From contig CACKYY010000008.1 of assembly GCA_902604525.1 (NCBI GenBank), positions 1-51,488 on the forward strand: a stretch of DNA of 51,488 nucleotides, read 5' to 3'. The notes beneath the pieces were generated by a model that did no database searches, was not told the DNA's origin, and saw only the letters and a program-made list of their open reading frames with translations. This DNA comes from an uncultured Pelagibacteraceae bacterium. Lineage in GTDB: Bacteria; Pseudomonadota; Alphaproteobacteria; Pelagibacterales; Pelagibacteraceae. Below are positions 1-9,802 of the stretch, in pieces. The stretch's first letter is position 1, and each line of letters starts with the position of its first letter. The position numbers and the translations under genes are program-made.

Positions 1-44
1 CACCTCCACCATTACAACTTATGGGGGTGAACTAGATTCGACGG
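1..44 (+). ncRNA. ssrA: Fragment of a circularly permuted tmRNA gene (acceptor-stem region only)
   Basis: Bases 1-7 (CACCTCC) can pair with bases 23-29 (GGGGGTG) to form a 7-bp acceptor stem with one G-U pair. Bases 8-11 are ACCA, the usual discriminator plus CCA end. Bases 34-44 (AGATTCGACGG) match the conserved tmRNA 5' segment (GGATTCGACGG in E. coli). The order 3' piece, short spacer (12-22), 5' piece is that of the permuted two-piece tmRNA genes of alphaproteobacteria. The sequence then passes directly into the thyX reading frame, so the tag-coding part is absent downstream, and anything upstream lies outside the window. It could be a relic, an attachment-site fragment or an assembly chimera. 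Confidence 0.55.
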
Positions 45-935
45 ATGACTAAAAGAGTTACAGCACCAGAGCTTGAAGATATTCTTTATGAAGCAACTCC
101 TGCTTTAGACCATGGTTTTGTAAGAGTTGTAGATTATATGGGAGATGATACTTCAATTGTTCAGTCAGCGAGAGTTTCTTACGGAAAAGGAACTAAACAG
201 GTTTCAACTGATAAAGGATTAATCAAATACTTAATGAGACATTGGCATAGTACTCCATTTGAAATGTGCGAAATAAAATACCATATAAAGTTACCAATAT
301 TTATTGCTCGACAATGGATTAGACACAGAACTGCTAATGTGAATGAATATTCTGCAAGATATTCGATTTTAGATAAAGAATTTTATTTACCTACAAAAGA
401 AAACTTAGCAGCTCAATCTAACAGTAATAGACAAGGTAGAGGTGATGTATTGGAGGGCAAACAAGCAGAAGAAGTTTTAGAACTTTTAAAAAGTGACGCT
501 GAGAGAACTTATGATAATTATGAAACAATGCTTAATGAAAGATTTGATGGCTCAACTATAGATGAAAATAAAAAAGGTTTAGCAAGAGAACTTGCAAGAA
601 TGAATTTGACGTTAAATACCTACACCCAATGGTACTGGAAAACTGATCTTTTAAACCTTATGAATTTTTTAAGATTAAGAGCTGATAGTCATGCACAATA
701 CGAAATAAGAGTTTACGCTGATATAATGTTAGATACAGTAAAAAAATGGGTTCCAATAACCTATGAAGCTTTTATGGATTATAGAGTTGGAGGTACAGAA
801 GTCTCAGCTAAAGGGAAATTAATTATTCAAAAACTCATTAAAGGTGAAAAAGTCGATGTAGATAGCTCAGGTCTTTCAAAAAGAGAGTGGAATGAGCTAA
901 TGATTGCTTTTGATCTTAAAGATAAGTTAATTTAA
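45..935 (+). CDS. thyX: FAD-dependent thymidylate synthase ThyX
   Basis: Makes dTMP from dUMP using methylene-tetrahydrofolate, with FAD/NADPH as reductant; it replaces ThyA and works in the cytoplasm. The ThyX signature RHRX7S is present at residues 93-103 ([11 protein letters not shown]), followed by A-R-Y. The 296-aa length fits the longer alphaproteobacterial form. The ATG at 45 lies just after a tmRNA-like segment and has only a weak purine stretch (GACGG) as ribosome site. The N-terminus up to [13 protein letters not shown] looks normal for the family, so this start is likely. The 3' end overlaps the convergent mrp gene by 20 bases. Confidence 0.95.
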   Translation: MTKRVTAPELEDILYEATPALDHGFVRVVDYMGDDTSIVQSARVSYGKGTKQVSTDKGLIKYLMRHWHSTPFEMCEIKYHIKLPIFIARQWIRHRTANVNEYSARYSILDKEFYLPTKENLAAQSNSNRQGRGDVLEGKQAEEVLELLKSDAERTYDNYETMLNERFDGSTIDENKKGLARELARMNLTLNTYTQWYWKTDLLNLMNFLRLRADSHAQYEIRVYADIMLDTVKKWVPITYEAFMDYRVGGTEVSAKGKLIIQKLIKGEKVDVDSSGLSKREWNELMIAFDLKDKLI

Positions 936-1740
936 TTTTATTTGCGAAATCTAAATATATTTTTGAAATTTCATGTTCTGGATTTGCTTCCACTAATGGC
1001 TTTCCCTCGTCTGAAGTTTTCCCTACTTCTGGGTTAATTGGTATCTCACCCAAAAAATCTTTTTGAAATTCCTCTGCAGTTTTTTTCACCCCTCCATCAC
1101 CAAAAATTTTATATTTTTTTCCGTCATCTCCAGTGAAATAACTCATGTTGTCTACTAAACCCAAAATTTTAACTCCAAGTTTATCAAACATTTTAATTCC
1201 TCTTTTAACATCCAATAAAGCTACTTCTTGAGGAGTAGAGACTATGATCGCTCCATCCATTTTAATTTCTTGTGAAAATGTTAATTGAGTATCCCCAGTT
1301 CCTGGCGGCATATCGACAATAATAAAATCTAAATCTTTCCAATTAACTTTTTGAGTAAAAGTTTTAATTGCACTTGTAACCATAGGACCACGCCATATCA
1401 TGGGTGTCTGCTGGTCAGCTAAGAAACCAATTGACATACATTGGATATTATATTTGAAAATGGGTTCTAATTTTTGACCATCACTTTTTGGTTTCTCATT
1501 AATATTGAACATTTTTGGAATTGAGGGACCATAAATGTCAGCATCTAATAATCCTACTTTACATCCAATTTGTTTTAAGGCTAAAGCTAGATTTGTAGCA
1601 AAAGTAGATTTTCCAACTCCACCCTTTGCACTTGAAATTGCTATTGTAAATTTGGTTCCTAATATTGGATTTTTTGTGAATTTTTTAGGCGCAAGCTTCT
1701 GTTTCATTGCGGCACTAAGTTCAGGCTTTTTATCTGACAT
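916..1740 (-). CDS. mrp: Mrp/ApbC-type P-loop ATPase, iron-sulfur cluster carrier
   Basis: Mrp/NBP35 proteins carry and deliver Fe-S clusters in the cytoplasm. The deviant Walker A (KGGVGKS, residues 39-45), the DADIYGPS segment (66-73) and VDMPPGTGD (142-150) are all visible. At 274 aa it lacks the N-terminal MIP18/DUF59 domain found in many homologues of 350 aa or more. The CxxC that usually follows NMSYF is also missing: residues 203-209 read TGDDGKK. Alphaproteobacterial Mrp proteins often lose this CxxC, so this is probably a lineage trait rather than decay. It converges on thyX and is divergent from hflK, sharing a 51-base promoter gap. Confidence 0.92.
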   Translation of the reverse strand: MSDKKPELSAAMKQKLAPKKFTKNPILGTKFTIAISSAKGGVGKSTFATNLALALKQIGCKVGLLDADIYGPSIPKMFNINEKPKSDGQKLEPIFKYNIQCMSIGFLADQQTPMIWRGPMVTSAIKTFTQKVNWKDLDFIIVDMPPGTGDTQLTFSQEIKMDGAIIVSTPQEVALLDVKRGIKMFDKLGVKILGLVDNMSYFTGDDGKKYKIFGDGGVKKTAEEFQKDFLGEIPINPEVGKTSDEGKPLVEANPEHEISKIYLDFANKIKLTYL

Positions 1741-1753
1741 ACAACTATCATTA

Positions 1754-1782
1754 CTTGTTTTTTATAATAAAGACACTATATA
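1754..1782 (+). promoter_or_regulatory. Candidate promoter of hflK in the divergent mrp/hflK gap
   Basis: TTGTTT (1755-1760), a 16-base spacer and TATATA (1777-1782) resemble a sigma-70 promoter. Transcription would start only a few bases before the hflK ATG at 1792, and no Shine-Dalgarno sequence precedes that ATG, so the message may be nearly leaderless. The same 51-base gap must also hold the mrp promoter on the other strand. Confidence 0.35.
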
Positions 1783-1791
1783 CTTTGGCAT

Positions 1792-2895
1792 ATGTCAGAC
1801 GAATTTAAAGGTAGGGGTGGAAGCCCATGGGGATCACCTCCAGGCAGTGGAAATAACAATGGATCAGGAAGAGGTCCGAGACCTCCAAACATTGATGAGA
1901 TTTTAAAAGAGATCCAAGATAAAATTAAAAAATTTTTACCTGGTGGAAAGTCATCAGGCGGTAAATCTATAGGTTTAATATTATTAGTTTTAGCTTTTGT
2001 TTGGTTAGCAAGCGGGCTTTACAGAGTTTTACCTGACGAACAAGGTGTAGTGTTAAGATTTGGTAAGTTTGTTAAAACTACACAACCAGGATTAAATTAT
2101 CATATACCTTTTCCAGTAGAAAGTGTGCTTACACCCAAAGTTACAAAAGTTAACAGAATAGACATTGGTTTTAGATCTGAGAGAGATAGTGGTTTTTCAA
2201 CAGGTGGTGGTGTTGCTGACGTTCCACAAGAAAGTTTAATGTTAACTGGAGATGAAAATATTGTGAACATAGATTTTTCTGTGTTCTGGGTAATTAAAGA
2301 TGCAGGGAATTTTTTATTTAAAATTCAAGACCCACAAGGAACAGTTAAAGCTGCTGCAGAAACAGCTATGAGAGAGGTTATAGCAAAAAGTGATATTCAA
2401 CCAATTTTAACTGAAGGTAGATCCAAAATTGAGGTTGAAACACAAGAAATTATCCAATCTATTTTAGATGATTATGAAAGTGGAATTCAAATTACACAGG
2501 TTCAAACTCAAAAAGCTGATCCACCAGATCAAGTAATTGACGCATTTAGAGATGTACAAGCTGCAAGAGCAGATATGGAAAGATCTAAAAATGAAGCTGA
2601 AGCTTATGCAAACGATGTTATCCCAAGAGCTAGAGGTGAAGGTCAAAAAATCTTACAAGCTGCTGAAGCATACAAAAAAGAAGTTGTAGCTAAAGCTGAG
2701 GGTGAGGCAAGTAGATTTGTATCTATATATAATGAGTACAAAAATGCAAAAGTAGTAACACAGGAAAGAATGTATTTAGAGACAATGGAAAAAGTTTTAG
2801 CTGATATTGATAAAGTAATAATTGAAAAAAATGCAGGATCAGGAGTAGTTCCTTACTTACCACTTCCTGAATTAAAAAAGAAAGCGACTAATTAA
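1792..2895 (+). CDS. hflK: HflK, membrane prohibitin-like regulator of FtsH
   Basis: With HflC it forms the SPFH/prohibitin complex that surrounds the membrane protease FtsH and controls its access to substrates. The N-terminus is glycine/proline/serine-rich (about residues 1-35), followed by a basic stretch and a single membrane segment near residues 60-78. The SPFH domain begins at DEQGVVLRFGK, and a charged coiled-coil region follows near residues 260-330. The 367-aa length is typical. The hflC start codon follows its stop codon directly. The start is the only plausible ATG before the Gly-rich leader. Confidence 0.94.
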   Translation: MSDEFKGRGGSPWGSPPGSGNNNGSGRGPRPPNIDEILKEIQDKIKKFLPGGKSSGGKSIGLILLVLAFVWLASGLYRVLPDEQGVVLRFGKFVKTTQPGLNYHIPFPVESVLTPKVTKVNRIDIGFRSERDSGFSTGGGVADVPQESLMLTGDENIVNIDFSVFWVIKDAGNFLFKIQDPQGTVKAAAETAMREVIAKSDIQPILTEGRSKIEVETQEIIQSILDDYESGIQITQVQTQKADPPDQVIDAFRDVQAARADMERSKNEAEAYANDVIPRARGEGQKILQAAEAYKKEVVAKAEGEASRFVSIYNEYKNAKVVTQERMYLETMEKVLADIDKVIIEKNAGSGVVPYLPLPELKKKATN

Positions 2896-3768
2896 ATGAA
2901 AGCTGGAAAAATTTTAGGTGGGATAATTGTGGCAATAGCTGTTTTAGCTTTCTTGTCGGTAATCATAGTTAAAGAAGTTAATCAGGCCATCATTCTTCAA
3001 TTTGGAGATCCAAAAAGAATAATTACAAAACCTGGTTTAAACTTCAAAATTCCTTTTATTCAAAACGTAGTTTACCTAGATAAAAGGATATTAAATTTGG
3101 ATACACCACCAGAAGAGGTTATTGCATCTGACCAAAAACGTTTAATTGTTGATGCATTTGCAAGATTTAAAATTGTTGATCCACTACAGTTCTATATTTC
3201 TGTTGGAGATGAAAGGGTAGCAAGATCAAGACTATCTACAATCATAAATTCAAGAATTAGAAATGTTTTAGGTCAAGAAGAGCTTCAAACATTACTTTCT
3301 CAGGATAGATCAAAACAAATGGCTTTGATTAAAGAAGGTGTAAATAATGAAGCAAAAAATTTTGGTATTACAATTGTAGATGTGAGAATAAAAAGAGCTG
3401 ACCTTCCACAAGCAAATAGTGATGCAATTTATCGAAGAATGCAAACCGAAAGGGAAAGAGAAGCTAAAGAGTTTAGAGCAAAAGGTGCAGAGATGGCGGT
3501 TACAATCACTTCGACTGCAGATAAAGAAGTTACAGTTATCTTGGCAGAGTCGCAAAAGCAGTCAGAGATTATGAAAGGTGAAGGTGACGGTTTAAGAAAT
3601 AAAATTTTTGCTGATGCTTTTGGTCAAGATCCTGAATTTTTTGCATTTTATAGAGCAATGCAGGCCTATGAAAAAGCATTGATTGGTGGAGAAACTTCTC
3701 TTATTTTATCTCCTGATAGTGAATTCTTCAAATTTTTTGGAAATATAAAACCCGAAATCCAACAATAA
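2896..3768 (+). CDS. hflC: HflC, membrane prohibitin-like regulator of FtsH
   Basis: Partner of HflK in the SPFH ring around FtsH. It has an N-terminal membrane anchor (residues 5-25), then the SPFH core beginning EVNQAIILQFGDPKR, and the conserved RIKRADLPQ segment. A charged helical stretch (RMQTEREREAKEFRAKG) and a hydrophobic C-terminal part (LILSPDSEFFKFF) complete the family pattern. It starts immediately after the hflK stop, so the two are translationally linked. The 290-aa length is normal. Confidence 0.94.
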   Translation: MKAGKILGGIIVAIAVLAFLSVIIVKEVNQAIILQFGDPKRIITKPGLNFKIPFIQNVVYLDKRILNLDTPPEEVIASDQKRLIVDAFARFKIVDPLQFYISVGDERVARSRLSTIINSRIRNVLGQEELQTLLSQDRSKQMALIKEGVNNEAKNFGITIVDVRIKRADLPQANSDAIYRRMQTEREREAKEFRAKGAEMAVTITSTADKEVTVILAESQKQSEIMKGEGDGLRNKIFADAFGQDPEFFAFYRAMQAYEKALIGGETSLILSPDSEFFKFFGNIKPEIQQ

Positions 3769-3775
3769 CTTTAAA

Positions 3776-3961
3776 ATGAACGAGCTAGTCATAGCTTTTG
3801 GTTTATTCTTATTCATTGAGGGAATTTTGTATGCCATATTTCCAGCAAAAATGAAAAATATGTTAAAAAAATTAGAGCTTGTGAAAGATAGTCAATTGAG
3901 AACTGGAGGACTAATCTTTGCAATTATAGGATTTATAATTATTTATTATGTAAAAAGTTAA
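3776..3961 (+). CDS. DUF2065 small membrane protein
   Basis: A 61-residue protein with two hydrophobic segments (about residues 3-22 and 44-59) separated by a basic loop (KMKNMLKKLELVKDSQLRTGG). This matches the DUF2065 family (YjeT-like), commonly encoded beside hflK-hflC in proteobacteria. Its function is unknown; the location suggests a link to the HflKC-FtsH membrane complex. It lies 7 bases after hflC and 1 base before the DegP-like gene, inside the same operon. Confidence 0.85.
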   Translation: MNELVIAFGLFLFIEGILYAIFPAKMKNMLKKLELVKDSQLRTGGLIFAIIGFIIIYYVKS

Positions 3962-3962
3962 A

Positions 3963-5372
3963 ATGAAAAAATTCAAAATTATCTTTATAACTATAATTCT
4001 ATCCTTGAGTTTTTTAACTCAATCTTTTTCCAAGCCTGTTCCAGAGTCTTTTGCTGATCTAGCTCAGAAATTAATGCCATCGGTTGTAAATATTTCAACA
4101 TCAACTACAGTAGTTACAAAATCTAATCCACTTCCTTTTCAATTTCCTCCAGGATCACCCTTTGGAGATATGTTTAAGGAGTTTGGAGATCCTCAAGAAA
4201 GACAATCAGCTGCATTAGGTTCAGGATTTATAATTGATGAAAAAGGGATAGTTATAACTAACAATCATGTAATACAAGATGCTGACGATATAATTGTTAG
4301 AGTAAATGGCGATCAAGAATTTAAGGCAAAAGTTTTAGGAGCAGACCCATTAATGGATATAGCTGTTTTGCAATTAGAAACTAATGAAAAGTTTATACCG
4401 GTTGCCTTTGGCGATTCAGATAAAGCTAGAATAGGGGATTGGGTGATTGCTATTGGAAACCCATTTGGTTTAGGGGGCACAGTTACAGCTGGAATTATTT
4501 CAGCAAGAAACAGATCAATTGGACTTTCTAGATATGAAGACTTCATACAGACAGATGCTTCAATTAATTCAGGAAATTCTGGTGGCCCTTTATTTGATAT
4601 GGAGGGAAATGTTATAGGAATTAATACTGCTATTTTAGGTCGAAACGGTTCAATCGGTATTGGATTTTCAATTCCGTCGAATAGCGCGCAAATTGTGATT
4701 AATCAACTGATAGAATTTGGAGAAACCAAAAGAGGATGGTTGGGTGTAAGAATACAAGATGTAACAAAAGAAATTGCAGAGGTTGAAAAGTTAGATAAAC
4801 CCAAGGGCGCTTTAGTTGCAAGTGTTGCTGAGAACAGTCCATCAGAAAAAGCCGGAATAAAAGCTGGTGACATTATTTTAGAATTTAACGGTGAAATAAT
4901 TAATCAAATGAAAGAACTTCCTGCAATAGTTGCTAGAACACAAGTTGGTAAGAATGTTAAAGTTAAAATTTGGAGAGATAAAAAAGAAATTATTAAAAAT
5001 GTTCTTTTAGGAAGACTTGAAACATCTGAAGATTTTAAAGTAGGTGAGAAACAAAAAACGATAGATACCACTGATCAAATCGAAGATTTAAAAATAACTG
5101 TAAGACTACTTAACAAAGAGGATATAAAAAATCGTAAACTGCCAAATCAGACTAATGGACTTGTGATCACTGGCATTCAAAATAATAGTCCTTTAGCCGG
5201 TTCGATTGAAGTGAATAGTATTATTGTTGAAGCTCAAAAAGAAAGAATAAAAACTATTGATGATTTGAAACAAATCACTAAGCAAGTCTTAAATTCAAAT
5301 CAGAAAACTATATTGTTTGCAATCTATAATAACCAAAATCAGAGAAGATATATTGGAATTAAGTTAGACTAA
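3963..5372 (+). CDS. degP: DegP/HtrA-type periplasmic serine protease
   Basis: Protein quality-control protease of the cell envelope. A signal peptide covers about residues 1-23. The trypsin-like domain carries the triad His102 (TNNHVI), Asp132 (PLMDIAVLQ) and Ser206 (SGNSGGP). A first PDZ domain follows at about 255-350 (RGWLGVRIQ, ENSPSEKAGIKAGDIILEFNG) and a second, more divergent one at about 375-469. The 469-aa length fits the family. It is located after hflKC-DUF2065, a common alphaproteobacterial arrangement, and ends 2 bases before miaA. Confidence 0.94.
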   Translation: MKKFKIIFITIILSLSFLTQSFSKPVPESFADLAQKLMPSVVNISTSTTVVTKSNPLPFQFPPGSPFGDMFKEFGDPQERQSAALGSGFIIDEKGIVITNNHVIQDADDIIVRVNGDQEFKAKVLGADPLMDIAVLQLETNEKFIPVAFGDSDKARIGDWVIAIGNPFGLGGTVTAGIISARNRSIGLSRYEDFIQTDASINSGNSGGPLFDMEGNVIGINTAILGRNGSIGIGFSIPSNSAQIVINQLIEFGETKRGWLGVRIQDVTKEIAEVEKLDKPKGALVASVAENSPSEKAGIKAGDIILEFNGEIINQMKELPAIVARTQVGKNVKVKIWRDKKEIIKNVLLGRLETSEDFKVGEKQKTIDTTDQIEDLKITVRLLNKEDIKNRKLPNQTNGLVITGIQNNSPLAGSIEVNSIIVEAQKERIKTIDDLKQITKQVLNSNQKTILFAIYNNQNQRRYIGIKLD

Positions 5373-5374
5373 TC

Positions 5375-6283
5375 ATGGATTTCAAATCCAAGATTATATT
5401 AATTTCTGGACCAACTGCTTCTGGAAAATCTAGTTTTGCTATTAAACTCGCCAAAAAAGTAGATGGAGAAATTATAAATGCGGATAGTATGCAAGTTTAT
5501 AACCATTTAAAGATTCTTTCTGCAAGGCCAGATCAAAAACAATACCAAAAAATAAGACATCATTTGTATGGCTTTCATGATGTAAAGAAAAATTTTTCAA
5601 CTGGAAATTGGCTTAAATTAGTTTTAAAAAAAATTGAGGAAATAAGAAAAAGAAAAAAAACTCCAATTCTTGTAGGAGGCACAGGTTTGTATTTTAAGGC
5701 ATTAACTGATGGACTAGTAAAAATACCAAACATACCATTAAAGATTAGAAATGAAATAAGAGGTCTGCAATTTAAAATAGGTCAAGAAAAGTTTTATAAA
5801 AAGCTTTTAAGACTTGACCCCTTATCTAAAAATAAAATTAATTCAACTGATACTCATAGATCATTAAGAGCTTATGAAGTAAAATTATATACTCAAAAAT
5901 CAATTCATGAATGGTACAAAAACACTAAATCAAATTTTCAAAAAAGTGATTTTTATAAAATCTACATTGATTTTCCTCGCACAAAATTAGTTGAAAGAAT
6001 TAACCAAAGATCTGAGGAAATGATTAAAAATGGAGCAATTAAAGAAGTAAAAAATTTTATAAAATTAAAAGTGAAAAAAGACAAAAGTGTCAACAAAGCA
6101 ATTGGCATTAATGAAATTAGACAATATTTAAACCGAGAAAAAGAATTGGAGGAAATTATTGGAAATATATCAATAAAAACCAGACAATACGCTAAAAGAC
6201 AAAGTACTTGGGCAAGGGGAAATATGAATTCCTGGTTCAAATTAAAACCAAATGAGTTGAATAATTTTTTAAAAAAAATTTAA
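5375..6283 (+). CDS. miaA: tRNA dimethylallyltransferase MiaA
   Basis: Transfers the dimethylallyl group to A37 of tRNAs that read UNN codons. The P-loop GPTASGKS is at residues 12-19, followed by the family segments INADSMQVY and SARPDQ and the VGGTGLYFKAL motif near residue 103. The C-terminus KTRQYAKRQSTWAR is also characteristic. It is 302 aa, normal length. It begins 2 bases after the degP stop and is probably in the same transcript. Confidence 0.95.
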   Translation: MDFKSKIILISGPTASGKSSFAIKLAKKVDGEIINADSMQVYNHLKILSARPDQKQYQKIRHHLYGFHDVKKNFSTGNWLKLVLKKIEEIRKRKKTPILVGGTGLYFKALTDGLVKIPNIPLKIRNEIRGLQFKIGQEKFYKKLLRLDPLSKNKINSTDTHRSLRAYEVKLYTQKSIHEWYKNTKSNFQKSDFYKIYIDFPRTKLVERINQRSEEMIKNGAIKEVKNFIKLKVKKDKSVNKAIGINEIRQYLNREKELEEIIGNISIKTRQYAKRQSTWARGNMNSWFKLKPNELNNFLKKI

Positions 6284-6334
6284 ATATCTCAATCAAAACT
6301 TGACCAATCAGTGCAACTTCAGCTAGATTGCGAA

Positions 6335-8101
6335 ATGTCAAAATTATACACAGGAGCAGAAATTGTATTTAAATGCCTTGAGGATCAGAAGGTAGAACAT
6401 ATTTTTGGATATCCTGGTGGTGCAGTTTTACCAATCTATGATGAACTTAAAAATCATACTTCTATTAAACATATATTAGTGAGACACGAACAAGGTGCTG
6501 GCCACGCTGCTGAAGGATATGCGAGATCATCTGGTAAGCCTGGAGTTGTTTTAGTTACGTCTGGACCTGGCGCAACCAATGTTGTTACAGCGTTAACAGA
6601 CGCATATATGGACTCGGTTCCTTTGGTTTGTATCTCTGGTCAAGTTCCAACACATTTAATTGGAACTGATGCATTTCAAGAATGTGATACAACTGGTATT
6701 ACTAGGCCCTGCACAAAACATAATTGGTTAGTAAAAGATATAAATGATTTATCAGAAATAATGCACGAAGCATTTAAAGTTGCAACTACAGGAAGACCAG
6801 GTCCTGTTTTAGTTGATATTCCAAAAGATATTCAATTTGCAAAAACTAAATATAAAAAACCAAAAAAAGAAAAAAAATTAAATGGAAAATCAAATAATAA
6901 ATTTTCTCAAAAACAAATAGATCAACTAATTGATTTATTAAAAAATGCTAAAAAACCAGTTATTTATAGCGGCGGTGGAGTAATTAATTCAGGCCCTAAG
7001 GCAAGTGATGCATTAAGAGAGTTTGTCGAATTAACAGGATTTCCAATCACTTCCACACTTCAAGGTTTAGGTGCATATCCTGGAGATGACAATCAATTCC
7101 TTGGAATGTTGGGTATGCATGGAACTTATGAAGCAAACAATGCTATGCATGATTGTGATCTTCTAATAAATATTGGTGCAAGATTTGATGATCGTATCAC
7201 TGGAAAAATTGATGAATTTTCGCCAAACTCAAAAAAAGTTCATATTGATATAGATCCTTCGTCTATAAATAAAATTATTAAAGTTGATCTAGCTATAGTA
7301 GGCGATGTTACAAAAGTAATTGGCAAAGTAAATAAAACAATCTTGAAAAAAAAAAATGGTCACAGCAGATCTAATAAATCAAATATTTCTAAGTGGTGGG
7401 AACAAATACAAAAATGGAGAGGCAAAGACTCACTTAATTTTGTTAACAGTAATGATAGCATTAAGCCTCAACATGCAGTTCAAAGATTATATGAGTTAAC
7501 AAAAGATAAAGATACTTACGTAACAACTGAAGTTGGCCAACATCAAATGTGGGCAGCACAGCATTATAAATTTAATAAGCCAAATAGATGGATGACATCT
7601 GGAGGCTTAGGAACAATGGGCTATGGGTTGCCAGCAGCAGTAGGAGTGCAAATTGCACATCCTGAAAAACTAGTAGTTGATATTGCTGGTGAAGCCTCTG
7701 TATTAATGACAATGCAAGAAATGTCTACCGCAGTTCAATATAACTTACCAATTAAAATTTTTATTTTGAATAATCAGTACATGGGAATGGTCAGGCAATG
7801 GCAAGAGCTTTTACACGAAAAGAACTATTCAGAGAGTTACTCTGAAGCACTTCCTGACTTTTTAAAAATGGCTGAAGCTTATGGTTGTAAGGGGATTAAG
7901 GCAGAAAACCCATCTGAGTTAGATGAGAAAATTCAAGAAATGATAGATTACAAAGGTCCAGTAATTTTTGATTGCCATGTTGATCCAAACGAAAATTGCT
8001 TCCCAATGATTCCCTCAGGAAAACCTCACAATCAGATGATCTTAGGACCTAATGATCAAGAGGAGAATAAAATCAAGGGAAAAGGCAAAGCTTTAGTGTA
8101 A
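6335..8101 (+). CDS. ilvI: Acetolactate synthase large (catalytic) subunit
   Basis: ThDP enzyme that condenses two pyruvates to acetolactate, or pyruvate with 2-oxobutyrate, as the first common step to valine, leucine and isoleucine. The catalytic Glu sits in VRHEQGAGHAAEGYA, a central FAD-binding domain follows, and the C-terminal ThDP motif runs from GEAS to FILNN. The usual GDG/GDA of that motif reads GEA here, which keeps the acidic residue. The ATG at 6335 (MSKLYTGAEIV) is chosen over an in-frame GTG at 6311, because the extra eight residues are not family-like. It is followed by ilvH after 5 bases. Confidence 0.94.
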   Translation: MSKLYTGAEIVFKCLEDQKVEHIFGYPGGAVLPIYDELKNHTSIKHILVRHEQGAGHAAEGYARSSGKPGVVLVTSGPGATNVVTALTDAYMDSVPLVCISGQVPTHLIGTDAFQECDTTGITRPCTKHNWLVKDINDLSEIMHEAFKVATTGRPGPVLVDIPKDIQFAKTKYKKPKKEKKLNGKSNNKFSQKQIDQLIDLLKNAKKPVIYSGGGVINSGPKASDALREFVELTGFPITSTLQGLGAYPGDDNQFLGMLGMHGTYEANNAMHDCDLLINIGARFDDRITGKIDEFSPNSKKVHIDIDPSSINKIIKVDLAIVGDVTKVIGKVNKTILKKKNGHSRSNKSNISKWWEQIQKWRGKDSLNFVNSNDSIKPQHAVQRLYELTKDKDTYVTTEVGQHQMWAAQHYKFNKPNRWMTSGGLGTMGYGLPAAVGVQIAHPEKLVVDIAGEASVLMTMQEMSTAVQYNLPIKIFILNNQYMGMVRQWQELLHEKNYSESYSEALPDFLKMAEAYGCKGIKAENPSELDEKIQEMIDYKGPVIFDCHVDPNENCFPMIPSGKPHNQMILGPNDQEENKIKGKGKALV

Positions 8102-8106
8102 TTAAA

Positions 8107-8655
8107 ATGCCAAAATCAAAATCAGCTTATAGTATTCCGACTAAAAAAGAGAAATCCGATACATATATATTTGTAGTATGGGTTGATAATGAGGCTGGAG
8201 TACTTGCACGAGTGGTTGGACTATTTTCTGGTCGAGGATACAATATTGAATCTTTAGCAGTTGCAGAGGTAGATGCTGTTAAAAATATTTCTAGAATTAC
8301 AATTGTTACAACAGGGACACTCCAAGTAATCGATCAAATCAAGCTTCAATTAACCAAATTAGTGCCTGTCCATAAAGTTGCAGAATTTAAAAGAGAAGAT
8401 AAAAACGTAATATTTAAAGAAATGGCATTGTTTAAAATTGTTGGAAAAAAAAAGAAAATGGAGAAGTGTTTAAATGCTTGTAAAAAATTTGATTTAGTTA
8501 TTTTAGATGAAACTAAAACATCTAAAGTTTTTCAAATAACAGCACTTAGAAGACAAATTGATAAACTTAGTAAAAAATTAAAACCTTGGGGACTTATTAG
8601 CGCTTCTAGAACTGGGGCTGTTGCGATGACAAGAGGAGCCAAAATATTTAACTAA
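8107..8655 (+). CDS. ilvH: Acetolactate synthase small (regulatory) subunit
   Basis: Binds the catalytic subunit and gives feedback control by branched-chain amino acids. The N-terminal ACT domain is clear (about residues 21-95: VWVDNEAGVLARVVGLFSGR, then YNIESLAVAEV), followed by a second ALS-specific C-terminal domain (FKIVGKKKKMEK to the end). The 182-aa length is slightly long because of a basic 20-residue N-terminus. It sits between ilvI and ilvC, in one operon. Confidence 0.94.
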   Translation: MPKSKSAYSIPTKKEKSDTYIFVVWVDNEAGVLARVVGLFSGRGYNIESLAVAEVDAVKNISRITIVTTGTLQVIDQIKLQLTKLVPVHKVAEFKREDKNVIFKEMALFKIVGKKKKMEKCLNACKKFDLVILDETKTSKVFQITALRRQIDKLSKKLKPWGLISASRTGAVAMTRGAKIFN

Positions 8656-8661
8656 TTATAA

Positions 8662-9696
<1,035 letters not shown>

Positions 9697-9752
9697 ATTT
9701 TGATAAAGACCCAAAAAGAACTCAAAATTATACCTAAAATTCAACATTTATT

Positions 9753-9780
9753 TTGCAATCTCACTTATAGATTGTAATAT
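9753..9780 (+). promoter_or_regulatory. Candidate leuA promoter containing an inverted repeat
   Basis: In the 106-base gap between ilvC and leuA, TTGCAATCT (9753-9761) and AGATTGTAA (9769-9777) form a 9-base inverted repeat with one mismatch around a 7-base centre. The same bases can be read as a promoter: TTGCAA (9753-9758), a 16-base spacer and TAATAT (9775-9780), about 22 bases before the leuA ATG. An operator overlapping the promoter is possible. The rest of the gap shows nothing recognisable and no clear terminator after ilvC. Confidence 0.35.
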
Positions 9781-9802
9781 GAATTTTCGATAAAATTTAG
9801 TT

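Noticed and set aside
1..300. A complete tmRNA gene at the left end
   Set aside because: After base 44 the sequence is thyX coding sequence; no tag reading frame or pseudoknots are seen.
1535..1906. Plus-strand open frame of 123 codons across the mrp/hflK divergent region
   Set aside because: It is antisense to mrp, crosses the promoter gap and overlaps hflK out of frame; the sequence has no family-like features.
6311..6334. GTG start eight codons upstream for acetolactate synthase
   Set aside because: The added residues do not resemble the family; the ATG at 6335 gives a normal N-terminus.
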